Source of the DNA: Acetohalobium arabaticum DSM 5501
Lineage (GTDB): Bacteria; Bacillota; Halanaerobiia; Halobacteroidales; Acetohalobiaceae
Direction of reading: 5' to 3'
DNA: 64,000 bases
Assembly: GCF_000144695.1 (NCBI RefSeq)
Contig: NC_014378.1
Location: 842,781-906,780 of the forward strand
Shown: positions 16,870 to 25,800 of the stretch, piece after piece
Position numbering within the stretch: position 1 is the first letter of the stretch
Layout: each line of letters opens with the position of its first letter
Notes under the pieces: model-generated
The model's database searches: none
The model's input: the letters and a program-made list of their open reading frames with translations, nothing else
Told to the model about the DNA's origin: nothing
Program-made: the position numbers and the translations under genes

Positions 16870-16962
16870 TCTTTTATTTCTTCGATGACAAGAAGAGTAG
16901 ATAATTAGTGTAAGGTTAATTATCCTCAATCTTGTTTATCGAGATTGGGGATTTTATAATTA
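16870..16962 (+). other. Leftover riboswitch expression platform without aptamer
   Basis: Nearly identical to 3903-3992 downstream of riboswitch 1: TTCGATGACAAGAAGAGTAG, the TAATTAGTGTA block, and the CCTCAATCTTG / GAGATTGGGG terminator stem. No aptamer core exists upstream; the porin fragment occupies its place. The U-tract is weakened here to ATTTTATAAT. Confidence 0.75.
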
Positions 16963-17079
16963 AGATTACTCCCAATCTCTTGTCTATCATAGCTGAGAAT
17001 TTTTTGTTTTGGGAGGTGATAAGTAAATTACTTGTTTGGTAAAGCTTAATAATGATTATTAAAAAGGGAGGAAATAAGG

Positions 17080-17871
17080 ATGAAACGAACTAGTTCTATC
17101 TTATTGTTGAGTTTAGTCTTGGTATTAGGAGTTACATTAACTGCTTCGGCACATTTTCAAATGATTCTGCCTTCAGATGATGTAGTTATGAAGGGAGAAG
17201 AGCAAACAATAGATTTAAATTTATTATTTACTCATCCAATGTCTGCTGCTGAAGTAATGGATATGGAACAGCCAAATAAATTTGGGGTTATACATAAGGG
17301 GAATAGGACTAGCTTATTAGACAGTTTACAGTCTAAAGAATTTATGGGCGGTAAGGGCTATACAACTTCTTATCAGCTTGAAAGATTCGGTGATTATACT
17401 TTTTATTTACAGCCAGGTCCTTACTGGGAACCAGCGGAAAGTAAGTATATTACCCACTGTACTAAAGTAGTAGTCAATTCTATGGGAGTTTCACAGAATT
17501 GGGACCAAGAAATTGGTATGAAAGCTGAAATAGTTCCACTTACTAGACCTTATGGTTTGTGGACAAATAACACTTTTAGAGGCGTTGTAATGAAGAATGG
17601 TAAGCCGGTGCCTAATGCTGAAGTTGAAGTTGAATATTTCAATCAAGCCAAGTTTGATTCATTGAAGCAGGATACTTATGAAAGTGTAGAACTCCCAGCA
17701 GATGTATTTACTACTCAGGTAATTAAAGCTGATAAGAATGGTGTCTTCTCCTATTCTATGCCTAAAGCCGGTTGGTGGGGCTTTGCGGCATTGATGGAAG
17801 GTGAACCAATCAATGGTAAGAGCCATGAATTAGGTGCTCTTATGTGGGTTAAAACTTATGATATGAAGTAA
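17080..17871 (+). CDS. DUF4198 periplasmic component of Co2+/Ni2+ ECF transport, copy 2
   Basis: 263 residues, clearly homologous to the copy at 4083 throughout: signal peptide ending [16 protein letters not shown] at the mature start, [10 protein letters not shown] in the middle and [13 protein letters not shown] at the end. The RBS AGGGAGGA lies upstream. Unlike copy 1, it follows only the remnant of a riboswitch, so it is probably not B12-repressed (inference). Confidence 0.84.
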   Translation: MKRTSSILLLSLVLVLGVTLTASAHFQMILPSDDVVMKGEEQTIDLNLLFTHPMSAAEVMDMEQPNKFGVIHKGNRTSLLDSLQSKEFMGGKGYTTSYQLERFGDYTFYLQPGPYWEPAESKYITHCTKVVVNSMGVSQNWDQEIGMKAEIVPLTRPYGLWTNNTFRGVVMKNGKPVPNAEVEVEYFNQAKFDSLKQDTYESVELPADVFTTQVIKADKNGVFSYSMPKAGWWGFAALMEGEPINGKSHELGALMWVKTYDMK

Positions 17872-17881
17872 CTTATAAAAT

Positions 17882-17914
17882 GCCTCACCCTAATTATGGG
17901 GTGAGGCAAAAAAA
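17882..17914. terminator. Hairpin between convergent genes
   Basis: GCCTCACCC / GGGTGAGGC stem. On the plus strand it is followed by A's; on the minus strand by ATTTTAT. It can serve the end of both the DUF4198 gene and the small minus-strand gene. Confidence 0.6.
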
Positions 17915-17936
17915 TGATTATTATTCTAATTGTTGC

Positions 17937-18167
17937 TTAGTGTAACTGCATAGAATTGATTTCTTGTAATAATTTTTCACCTTCGTTGATATGCTTTTTG
18001 AGGTGGTTTATTTCTTCTTGTTCTGCATTGGATTCTTTTAATTCTTCTAATTCTGTTTTGTGGGTTGCAATGGATCCTTTTACATCTTGATAAATTTCCA
18101 TAGCTTGAGCAAAATTTAAGTTATCTTTTTCTTGTTGGAACTTATGGCGCATGCTGTTACAGCTCAA
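17937..18167 (-). CDS. Small hypothetical coiled-coil protein
   Basis: 76 residues, charged, helical throughout (KTELEELKESNAEQEEINH), with two Cys-free halves and no known family recognised. TTG start at 18167 is supported by GGGAGG eight bases upstream on the minus strand. It lies antisense between the DUF4198 gene and cbiM2, splitting what is one operon in copy 1. Confidence 0.65.
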   Translation of the reverse strand: MSCNSMRHKFQQEKDNLNFAQAMEIYQDVKGSIATHKTELEELKESNAEQEEINHLKKHINEGEKLLQEINSMQLH

Positions 18168-18349
18168 TTATGATACCTCCCTATTAGTAGATTATAGTCT
18201 GTTTATTATTATTTTCTTAAAAAGAGCCAAAATTATAAATAAAATAGGGATTTGGAGTAATATTTTGAAATAGAAAACTTGAATTTTTGCAGGAGTTTGT
18301 TTACATTTGAAGAATAAATAAATATGAAATATTATTAATCTTGATAAGC

Positions 18350-18406
18350 TTGTTTGCAATTTTTTTGACCAAGTAGTGTTATTTTTTAAGTAAAAATATT
18401 ATTCAA
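18350..18406 (+). promoter_or_regulatory. Direct-repeat promoter element, copy 4
   Basis: TGTTTGCAATTTTTTTGAC at about 18352 and GTAGTGTTATTTTTTAAG at 18373, followed by TAAAAATATTATT. The unit and spacing (about 22) match copy 1. It lies 60 bases ahead of cbiM2 and suggests separate transcription of the second importer. Confidence 0.55.
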
Positions 18407-18466
18407 TATACATAATGAAAGTAGAACTAGCTTGGTATATTGGCTATGAAAAGGAAGGTGAATAAT

Positions 18467-19075
18467 ATGCATATTTCTGAAGGTGTACTTTCTGCGCCGG
18501 TATTAGTGGCTGGTGCTGCAGCAACGGCGGCAGGAGTTGGTGTAGGTCTAACAGGGATGAGTGATGAAGATATTCCTAAAACTGCTATTGTATCTTCGGC
18601 TTTATTTGTAGCTTCATTAATTCATATTCCCCTAGGTCCTACTAATCTACATCTTGTTCTTAATGGAATCGGCGGTATCTTATTGGGGTGGCAGATATTT
18701 CCTGCGTTTTTAGTCGCTTTATCCTTACAAGCAATTCTGTTTCAATTTGGAGGAATTACTGTATTAGGGATTAATACTTTTAATCTGGCTTTACCTGCTG
18801 TAGCTAGTTATTATTTATTTAAATTGTTACTGAACTTTAATCGAAGCGATAAAGAATTAGTGTTAGGTGGTATAGCTTTAATCTGTGGAATAGTAGCTGT
18901 GTTTTTGAGTACTATTATGTTAGCTATTTCGCTGGTATTTACTAATGAGTCTTTTCTTGAAATAGCTAAACTTACTGTAGTCAGTCAACTACCATTAATG
19001 TTAGTTGAAGGGATTAGTAGTGCTTTTATTATAACATTTATCAACAAGGCTAAGCCCGAAATTCTGGAGGGATAA
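18467..19075 (+). CDS. cbiM: CbiM, copy 2
   Basis: 202 residues starting MHISEGVLSAPVL, so ATG 18467 (RBS AAGGAAGGTG) is chosen over the upstream ATG at 18440: the family needs Met1-His2 at the free N-terminus. It is very similar to copy 1, with SALFVASLIHIPLGPT conserved. It lacks about 10 C-terminal residues relative to copy 1. Confidence 0.93.
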   Translation: MHISEGVLSAPVLVAGAAATAAGVGVGLTGMSDEDIPKTAIVSSALFVASLIHIPLGPTNLHLVLNGIGGILLGWQIFPAFLVALSLQAILFQFGGITVLGINTFNLALPAVASYYLFKLLLNFNRSDKELVLGGIALICGIVAVFLSTIMLAISLVFTNESFLEIAKLTVVSQLPLMLVEGISSAFIITFINKAKPEILEG

Positions 19076-19081
19076 GAGAAA

Positions 19082-19762
19082 ATGTTTAAAGTAGAATCTA
19101 ATAAAAGATCTTTATTATCCATATTCTTTTCTGTTGTTGTGATTCTGTTATTGACTTTAGTACTGACTCTTCCGGCCTATGCCCATAGAATTGTTTCTTA
19201 TGCTTATACAGAAGGAGATGAAGTTGTAGTTGAAGGAGCTTATGGTAATGGTAGTCCGGTTAAGGATTGTAAGGTGGTAGTTTATGATTCGCAAGAGAAT
19301 GTTGTTTATGAGGGCAGAACCGACTCCCAGGGTATCGCTAAATTTAAAGTACCAAAAAAATCAGATTTAAAGATAATAATGGATTCAGGAACAGGTCATA
19401 AATCAGAATCTATCATTGAAAAAGAAGAGCTGTCGGAAATAAAACCGGAGAATAAATTTCACAGTAATAAAGAGAATTCTAGTACTCAAAAGGTGACTCA
19501 AGATAATAATTCTGCTAAAGAGTCTGGAGTGGAGACTACTGGAATCAGTGAAGATAAGCTGCGTAAGATTATTCAGGAGGAAGTCTCCGAGGAGTTATCT
19601 GGGCAATTATCTAATGATATAGCTTCTATCAAGCGGGATTTAGTTCGCCTTAAAAAGAAAAAAGGTCCGGGAGTGGTTGAAATATTAGGTGGTTTAGGTT
19701 ACATTATGGGCTTGATGGGGATTGGTCTTTACTTTAAGACTAAAGGAGATGAGCAAGCTTGA
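19082..19762 (+). CDS. CbiL/NikL-like accessory protein, copy 2
   Basis: 226 residues with the same layout as copy 1: N-terminal hydrophobic segment ending LPAYAHR, beta domain to about residue 110, polar linker, and a C-terminal membrane helix (GYIMGLMGIGLYF). The mature N-terminus HRIVSYAYTEGDEVV keeps the His start. Its stop overlaps the TTG start of cbiQ2. Confidence 0.8.
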   Translation: MFKVESNKRSLLSIFFSVVVILLLTLVLTLPAYAHRIVSYAYTEGDEVVVEGAYGNGSPVKDCKVVVYDSQENVVYEGRTDSQGIAKFKVPKKSDLKIIMDSGTGHKSESIIEKEELSEIKPENKFHSNKENSSTQKVTQDNNSAKESGVETTGISEDKLRKIIQEEVSEELSGQLSNDIASIKRDLVRLKKKKGPGVVEILGGLGYIMGLMGIGLYFKTKGDEQA

Positions 19763-20496
19763 TTAATGAAGACTTTGCTGAAGGCTCTAGCTGGATTCAT
19801 AATTTAGACCCAAGGATAAAGATTATAGTAGCTATCATGTTGGCAGTGGTAACTGCAGTAGAGAAAGATTTAAGTGTGCTACTGCAGATATTTACAGCAG
19901 TCTGTTTTATTTTGATTACTGCCCGGCTCAATGGAAAAGAGATTCTTAAACGTTTACTGATGATTAATATATTTATTTTTTTGATCTGGTTGTTTCTACC
20001 TTTTACTTATCCTGGGGAGGTATTATTTCATTTTGGACCTTTAACTGCTTCGTATGAAGGAGTTATCTATACTCTACAGATTACTCTGCGTTCAAATGCG
20101 ATTATGTTGATAGTGATTTCTTTATTGTCTACTTCAACTATAACTTCACTTATTCATGCTATGGATTACTTATATATTCCTCAAAAATTAATTTACTTAT
20201 TCTTCTTTATCTATCGTTATCTATATGTAATTAGGGATGAGTTTTATACACTCCGCAATGCTATGCTACTGAGGGGGTTTAAAAGAGAAACGAGTATTCG
20301 CTGTTATAAGTCTTATGCTTATCTGATGGGGATGCTGTTGATAAGGAGTTATGAACGGGCCACAAGAGTTTATGAAGCAATGATCTGCCGTGGATTTAAC
20401 GGTCAATTTTACCTGATGGATGATTTTAGTTTATCAACACTTGATCATATAGTATTTGCAGGTTCTATCTGTTTGGTCAGTTGGGTGCTTGTATAG
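19759..20496 (+). CDS. cbiQ: CbiQ, copy 2
   Basis: 245 residues, TTG start overlapping the preceding stop as in copy 1. Coupling motifs AMLLRGFKRE and AMICRGFNGQ are intact. No cbiO follows directly: a riboswitch leader intervenes, so this set depends on an ATPase encoded elsewhere, either at 7190 or 21754. Confidence 0.91.
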   Translation: MINEDFAEGSSWIHNLDPRIKIIVAIMLAVVTAVEKDLSVLLQIFTAVCFILITARLNGKEILKRLLMINIFIFLIWLFLPFTYPGEVLFHFGPLTASYEGVIYTLQITLRSNAIMLIVISLLSTSTITSLIHAMDYLYIPQKLIYLFFFIYRYLYVIRDEFYTLRNAMLLRGFKRETSIRCYKSYAYLMGMLLIRSYERATRVYEAMICRGFNGQFYLMDDFSLSTLDHIVFAGSICLVSWVLV

Positions 20497-20615
20497 CAAG
20501 GTGATACTTTGGTCTTAGTAGAGTAGGTATTCTATCAAATTAGCTGTTAAGTTTTTAATCATTAGGCAGGAGTTTCATCTGTTATATAGAATAACGTGAT
20601 TAGTGGTATAAACAG

Positions 20616-20643
20616 TTGATGTCTAATGATGAAGCTATATTAT
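20616..20643 (+). promoter_or_regulatory. Probable promoter of riboswitch 3
   Basis: TTGATG at 20616 and TATTAT at 20638, 16 bases apart, shortly before the aptamer. Confidence 0.5.
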
Positions 20644-20655
20644 AAAAAATTAAAT

Positions 20656-20818
20656 CTGTAATTAGGTGTCTCATCGTGAGGAGAATAGGGAATCAGGTGT
20701 AAGTCCTGGACGGGCCCGCCGCTGTAACTAGCTTGTTAGGTTATAAATGCCACCTGAAGTTAGGGAAGGTAGAACCTAATATTTTAAGCTAGAAGTCAGA
20801 AGACCTGCCTAATTGTAG
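20656..20818 (+). promoter_or_regulatory. Cobalamin riboswitch 3
   Basis: Core GGGAATCAGGTGTAAGTCC at about 20688, GGGCCCGCCGCTGTAACTAG at 20712, B12 box AGCTAGAAGTCAGAAGACC near 20787. P1 pairs AATTAGGTG with CCTAATTG. It precedes the separate cbiQ-cbiO pair. Confidence 0.92.
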
Positions 20819-20874
20819 CCCTGCTAATCTTCGATGGCAAAGAGAGTAGGTTAGGGAATCGGTTGTTTAATAAT

Positions 20875-20909
20875 CCTTAATCTTGTCTATGAAGATTAAG
20901 GATTTTTTA
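20875..20909 (+). terminator. Riboswitch 3 terminator
   Basis: CCTTAATCTT / AAGATTAAGG perfect stem followed by ATTTTTTAATT, about 55 bases beyond the aptamer. Confidence 0.85.
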
Positions 20910-20975
20910 ATTAGTTTAGGAATTAGATTATTGAAAGTGAAATTTGAATTAATAGAGGGGGTGGGATTAGGAAAG

Positions 20976-21773
20976 ATGTTGGATATTGATCAGTATGCTT
21001 ATTCTAACCAGCTGCGCCAGGTACATCCGGTTGAAAAAGCATTATTTACTTTTATGACTATGTTAGTCTGCTTAGTTGCTAATTCAATTATCACTTCACT
21101 GGCAGTGATTACTTTGATGGTTGGAGTAGTAATTTTTAAGGCTGAAATTCCGCTGCAGTTTTTAATAAAATTATTATTATTACCTATTTCTTTTTTATTT
21201 TTAGCAACGGTCACTGTTGTAATAACTATTACCAACAGCGGTGGTGATTTTCTTTTTTATTTTAATCTTTTTGGTTGGAAGATAGGAGTTGGGGCTGGTA
21301 GTTTAATTAAAGCTTTGAATCTGTTTTTAAAGTCATTAGGTACTGTTTCGTGTCTCTATTTTTTAGCTTTGACTACACCTATGGTAGAATTGTTATCTAT
21401 ACTCAAGAGATTAAAGATTCCTAAGATCTTTATAGAACTAATGATTCTTATTTATCGCTTTATTTTTGTACTGTTGGAGACAGCTAATCTGATTAGGGTT
21501 TCTCAGGTGTCACGGTTAGGCTATTCTTCATTTAAAAACTCCTTTTATTCTTTAAGTAAGTTGGTTTCTAATCTTTTTGTTCGGTCCTATTATCGAGCTA
21601 AAGGACTGTTAACAACATTATTAGCTAGAGGATATGAAGGTGAGATTAAAGTATTGGAACCTGACTATGAATATTCAAAGAAAAATTTTGTATTAATTTT
21701 TGTAGCTGAAATACTTTTAATTATACTGACTATTTATGTCGGAGGTGGAGATTTTGTCATCATCAATACTTAA
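20976..21773 (+). CDS. cbiQ: CbiQ-type ECF transmembrane component, copy 3 (divergent)
   Basis: About 265 residues from ATG 20976 (MLDIDQYAYSNQLRQVHPVEK, the usual family start). The open frame reaches back to 20883 but that would run through the terminator. Hydrophobic helices fill residues 25-130. The first coupling motif is altered (VSRLGYS), the second is kept (LLARGYEGE). It differs markedly from copies 1 and 2 and is paired with its own ATPase. Confidence 0.85.
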   Translation: MLDIDQYAYSNQLRQVHPVEKALFTFMTMLVCLVANSIITSLAVITLMVGVVIFKAEIPLQFLIKLLLLPISFLFLATVTVVITITNSGGDFLFYFNLFGWKIGVGAGSLIKALNLFLKSLGTVSCLYFLALTTPMVELLSILKRLKIPKIFIELMILIYRFIFVLLETANLIRVSQVSRLGYSSFKNSFYSLSKLVSNLFVRSYYRAKGLLTTLLARGYEGEIKVLEPDYEYSKKNFVLIFVAEILLIILTIYVGGGDFVIINT

Positions 21774-22584
21774 AGCAGAGGATATAGTTTTTGAATATCC
21801 AAATGGAACTAGAGCTTTAGATTGCTTATCAATTGATATTGAAGAAGGAAAGAAAGTGGCAATTCTTGGGGCTAATGGAGCCGGAAAGTCAACCCTCTTT
21901 CTTCATTTTAATGGTATCCTACAGCCTGATGAAGGAAGGATTCAGTTTAAAGGAGAGACAGTAAGTTATGATAATAAGTTTTTAAAAAGATTAAGGGAGA
22001 AAGTAGGAATCGTCTTTCAAGATCCTGATATGCAGCTTTTTTCAGCTAATGTCTTTCAGGAGATTTCTTTTGGTCCGCTTAATTTAGATTTATCAGATGA
22101 AGAGGTAGAAAACAGAGTTTATGAAGCTATGGAAGTAACTGAGACTACTGATTTGAAGGAAAGGCCTACTCATTTATTGAGTTATGGTCAAAAGAAACGA
22201 ATCTCTATTGCTGATATTCTAGCAATGAAGCCGGAAGTGATTGTGTTTGATGAACCGACAGTCTGGCTTGACCCTAAAAGTTCAATTGAGATTGTGGATT
22301 TCTTTAATGAAATTAATAAACAGGGAATAACAGTTATTTTATCGACGCATAATGTTGATTTAGCTTATTCCTGGGCCGATTATATTTATATTTTTGCTGA
22401 AGGTAATATTATTAGTGAAGGAAAACCAGAAGAAGTTTTCCAGAAGCAGGACTTACTTGATACTGCTGATCTAATTCAGCCCTGGATTATAGAAGTTTAT
22501 GACCACTTAATAGATAAAGGAGTTATTAATAGTGATACTCCATTGCCGAACTCTAAGGAAGAACTATTTACTTTAATATCGTGA
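21754..22584 (+). CDS. cbiO: CbiO-type ECF ATPase, copy 2
   Basis: 276 residues, normal CbiO length, unlike the short copy at 7190. Walker A GANGAGKST, signature LSYGQKKR, Walker B EVIVFDEPT, switch His in STHN. TTG 21754 is preferred because GGAGGT at 21741-21746 fits it; the ATG at 21736 would lie upstream of that site. It overlaps cbiQ3 by 20 bases. Confidence 0.88.
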   Translation: MSSSILKAEDIVFEYPNGTRALDCLSIDIEEGKKVAILGANGAGKSTLFLHFNGILQPDEGRIQFKGETVSYDNKFLKRLREKVGIVFQDPDMQLFSANVFQEISFGPLNLDLSDEEVENRVYEAMEVTETTDLKERPTHLLSYGQKKRISIADILAMKPEVIVFDEPTVWLDPKSSIEIVDFFNEINKQGITVILSTHNVDLAYSWADYIYIFAEGNIISEGKPEEVFQKQDLLDTADLIQPWIIEVYDHLIDKGVINSDTPLPNSKEELFTLIS

Positions 22585-22590
22585 ACCTCG

Positions 22591-22625
22591 CCACCTAAAT
22601 CAAAAATTTAGATGGAGTTTTCTTT
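22591..22625 (+). terminator. Terminator after the cbiQ-cbiO pair
   Basis: CCACCTAAAT / ATTTAGATGG stem with one mismatch, followed by AGTTTTCTTT. Confidence 0.6.
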
Positions 22626-22751
22626 GGAGATTTTAGATAAAAAATAACAGAAAATTGGTAAAAAAGATGACATTATAGTTATAACATAGTATAATATGAA
22701 ATAACATGAATCATTATAATCTAATGTATATTAATAACAGGAGGTGAAAAA

Positions 22752-23027
22752 ATGGAAGAATCAGATGATAAGCAGGTTCCTTTAACACCTATTTTCTTTC
22801 CTGATACTATTAGTGAAAAGAAGAAGAAGCAATCTATTTTTTGGGTGATCTATTTTGCCATTGTTATTTTAGCTCAGGTGTGGCCAATTTATCTTATTGG
22901 GAATAGAATTCATCCTATTATTCTAGGAATGCCTTTTTCAATGGTCTGGATTGTAATTTGGACAGGAGTTTTTGCTTTTATAGGATTATTAATCAGATAT
23001 AAACAGGAATTTGGGGGTGAAAATTAA
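22752..23027 (+). CDS. DUF3311-like small membrane protein, symporter partner
   Basis: 91 residues with two membrane segments (about 28-48 and 62-82). The second half GNRIHPIILGMPFSMVWIVIW resembles DUF3311, small proteins encoded just before sodium/solute symporters. The stop codon is immediately followed by the ATG of the symporter gene, so they are translated together. Confidence 0.72.
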   Translation: MEESDDKQVPLTPIFFPDTISEKKKKQSIFWVIYFAIVILAQVWPIYLIGNRIHPIILGMPFSMVWIVIWTGVFAFIGLLIRYKQEFGGEN

Positions 23028-24503
23028 ATGTCTACTTCAGTAATAGTTTTACTAGTTATTGCTGCTTATTTAGTAATTGTTTTAGCTACAGGAATTAGAG
23101 CTGGTATAGGTCAAGAGAATGATATTAAAGAGTATGTAGCAGCCAGCGGCAGTTTAGGTCTTGTAATAATGTATTTTTTAATGGGTGGTGCAATATATAG
23201 TGCTTTTGCTTTCCTAGGAGGACCGGGTTGGGCTTACTCTAAAGGAGCAGCCTCCTTCTATATTATGGCTTACTGTGGATTGGGATTGGTTCCCTGGCTA
23301 ATCTGGGGACCGAGAACTTATAGATTAGGACGTAAATATGGCTATGTAACACAGGCTGAATTAGTATCAGATCGTTTTCAATCTAAAGCATTATCAGCAA
23401 TTATGGCAATAGTAAGTATTTTGGCTTTTATACAGTATATTGCTCTCCAGCTAAAAGGAATGGCTTATGTAATTAATGTAACTACCGGGGGAATGATTCC
23501 TTTCTGGTTAGGAGCTTTAATGGCTTATGGAGTTGTATTAATTTATGTTTTAACTAGTGGTGTCCGTGGTGTAGGTTGGACTAATGTTTTACAGGCTTCA
23601 ATGATGATTATTATGGGTTGGGTATTAGGAATCTGGTTAACTTTTAAATTTCATGGCGGACCTACGGCAATGTTTCAACAGATTGCTGAAACTAGTCCTA
23701 CCCATTTGTTAGTTGGAGGATCCCAGATGTCGTGGCCTGCTTTTAGTTCTGCACTTTTAGTTTCAATTTTAGGTTTTACAATGTGGCCTCATTTATTTAT
23801 GAAGGCCTATACTAGTAACTCGGAAAAGACTATTAAACGAACAATATTGTTTTATCCTACCTTTGCTATCTTTATGGTACCGGTTTTATTTATTGGTTTT
23901 TCTGGTATTGGAGTAGTAGCTTCTGAAAGTTTAGAAGCAGCAGATCAGATTTTACCGACGATGCTTATGCAGTTAGATTTACCTGCTTGGGGGTTAGGTT
24001 TAGTTGCTGCTGGTACATTAGCTGCAGCTATGTCTTCTTCTGATACTATTACTCATGGTGCAGCTTCAGTCTATACTATGGACTTTCATCGGAAGGTAAT
24101 TAATTCTGATTTAGATGATAGAAAGTCTGTGATAGTAACTAGAATTGCAGTAGTTATCTTTACTAGTGTAGCTTATTATATAGCAGTTTTTGGAGCTAAA
24201 TCATTAGTAGCTATTCTGTTGGGGGCTTATGGTTCTATTGTTCAATTCTTCCCTTTAGTGGCCGCAACCTTTTTCTGGCCTAGAGCTACAAAACAGGGGG
24301 CAATTGCAGGTCTGTTAACGGGAGTAGTTGTCAATACTTATATTTCTCTAGTAGGACCGGTTCCTCTTGAGATTAATCCAGGAATTTGGGGGCTACTGGC
24401 TAATATAGTTGTCTTTATATTTGTTAGTTTACTGACAAAGCCTAATGACATGGAACATATTAAGAAATTTACCGAAGAGGCTACAGTACCAGTAGATAAA
24501 TAG
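23028..24503 (+). CDS. Sodium/solute symporter (SSS family)
   Basis: 491 residues with about 13 membrane segments. Family hallmarks include YFLMGGAIYSAFAFLGGPGWAY near residue 50, the PRTYRLGRKYGYVTQAELVSDRF segment near 105-125, and AGTLAAAMSSSDTITHGAA near 325-345, which includes the Na+-site serines. Substrate unknown; the next gene (an aminoacyl amidohydrolase) hints at an organic acid or acylated amino acid. Confidence 0.88.
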   Translation: MSTSVIVLLVIAAYLVIVLATGIRAGIGQENDIKEYVAASGSLGLVIMYFLMGGAIYSAFAFLGGPGWAYSKGAASFYIMAYCGLGLVPWLIWGPRTYRLGRKYGYVTQAELVSDRFQSKALSAIMAIVSILAFIQYIALQLKGMAYVINVTTGGMIPFWLGALMAYGVVLIYVLTSGVRGVGWTNVLQASMMIIMGWVLGIWLTFKFHGGPTAMFQQIAETSPTHLLVGGSQMSWPAFSSALLVSILGFTMWPHLFMKAYTSNSEKTIKRTILFYPTFAIFMVPVLFIGFSGIGVVASESLEAADQILPTMLMQLDLPAWGLGLVAAGTLAAAMSSSDTITHGAASVYTMDFHRKVINSDLDDRKSVIVTRIAVVIFTSVAYYIAVFGAKSLVAILLGAYGSIVQFFPLVAATFFWPRATKQGAIAGLLTGVVVNTYISLVGPVPLEINPGIWGLLANIVVFIFVSLLTKPNDMEHIKKFTEEATVPVDK

Positions 24504-24528
24504 GAAATTTAATTGAGTTACAAATGAT

Positions 24529-24570
24529 AAGATGATAACTTATTATATAATAGGTTATCATCTTTTAAAT
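24529..24570 (+). terminator. Hairpin after the symporter
   Basis: AAGATGATAACTTA / TAGGTTATCATCTT stem followed by TTAAATTT. Confidence 0.55.
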
Positions 24571-24586
24571 TTGGGAGGGTGATAAA

Positions 24587-25768
24587 ATGAAGAATTTAAC
24601 AGATAGGATATCTGATTTTGAAGAGGATTTAATTACTATTAGGCGTGAATTTCATAAGCATCCTGAAACAGCTTTTAATGAATATGAAACGGCGGACAGA
24701 ATTGCTGATTACTTAAATGATTGGGGATTAGAAGTTAAAACAGAAGTAGGGAAGACTGGAGTAGTAGGATTACTGCGGGGAAGTAACCCTGGTAAAACAA
24801 TTGCGATTAGAGTCGATATTGATGCCCTGCCGATTGAGGAGGAAACCGGATTTGAATTTGCTTCTCAAAATGAAGGGATTATGCATGCCTGTGGTCACGA
24901 CGGCCATATAGCTGTTGGTTTAGGTGCAGCTAAAATCTTATCAGAGTACCGCGAGGAACTTAATGGTAATGTAAAGTTTATTTTTCAGCCGGCTGAAGAG
25001 ATATTGAGTGGATCAGAGGCTATGCTAGAAGATGGTGTATTGAGTGAACCTGAAGTTGATGCTATCCTTGGGCTGCATATCTGGCCGGATATTGAAAGTG
25101 GGTCTGTGGGAATTAAAGAAGGGCCGGTAATGGCTGCAGTTGATAAATTTGAAGTTGAGATCAAAGGAAAAGGTGGACATGGTGCAATTCCTAACAAGTC
25201 TATCGATCCGATAGTTATGGGATCAGAAGCAGTAAAATCGTTACAGAAGATAGTTAGCCGTGAAATAAGTCCTCTGGATTCGGCAGTGATTACTGTAGGT
25301 ACCTTTAATGCAGGAACTGCATTTAATGTAATTCCTGATAAAGTAGAACTGTCTGGGACAGTAAGGACTTTTGATTCTGAGGTGAGAAAGTTTATTTCAA
25401 ACCGCATAGAAGGGATTATTGCCAATGTTACGGAAGGGGCCAGAGGAGAATATAACCTCGATTATGAGTTTGGGATTCCTGCTACTGTTAATGACGCCCG
25501 GTTTACTGCTCAGACTAAGAAGGTGGCTGAAGATATATTAGGAACTGATAGGGTAGTTGAGGATATAGAGCCTTCGATGGGAGGAGAAGATTTTTCTCTG
25601 TATCAGCAGGAAGTTCCAGGGACTTACTTATTTTTAGGTACTTATAATGAAGACAAAGGATTAACAGATTCAATCCATCATCCTGAATTTTCTATTGATG
25701 AAGATATACTAAGTATTGGAGTAAAAGTTTTTTCTGAAATAGTCTTTGATTTCTTTAAAAATGATTAG
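24587..25768 (+). CDS. M20-family amidohydrolase (N-acyl-amino-acid hydrolase type)
   Basis: 393 residues of the M20D group (IAA-amino acid/hippurate hydrolases). Metal-site motifs are present: MHACGHDGH near residue 103, the FQPAEE block near 137, GGHGAIPN near 192 and MGGEDFS near 348. Likely cytoplasmic, hydrolysing N-acylated amino acids brought in by the symporter (inference from position). Confidence 0.9.
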   Translation: MKNLTDRISDFEEDLITIRREFHKHPETAFNEYETADRIADYLNDWGLEVKTEVGKTGVVGLLRGSNPGKTIAIRVDIDALPIEEETGFEFASQNEGIMHACGHDGHIAVGLGAAKILSEYREELNGNVKFIFQPAEEILSGSEAMLEDGVLSEPEVDAILGLHIWPDIESGSVGIKEGPVMAAVDKFEVEIKGKGGHGAIPNKSIDPIVMGSEAVKSLQKIVSREISPLDSAVITVGTFNAGTAFNVIPDKVELSGTVRTFDSEVRKFISNRIEGIIANVTEGARGEYNLDYEFGIPATVNDARFTAQTKKVAEDILGTDRVVEDIEPSMGGEDFSLYQQEVPGTYLFLGTYNEDKGLTDSIHHPEFSIDEDILSIGVKVFSEIVFDFFKND

Positions 25769-25800
25769 AGTAGCTAATATCAACTAAGGGGTTGTAAAAT

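Noticed and set aside
20883-20975. Upstream start for CbiQ copy 3
   Set aside because: It would begin inside the riboswitch terminator and add unrelated residues.
24985-25425. 146-residue minus-strand frame inside the M20 gene
   Set aside because: Shadow of a well-supported gene, Ser/Ile/Pro-rich, no RBS.
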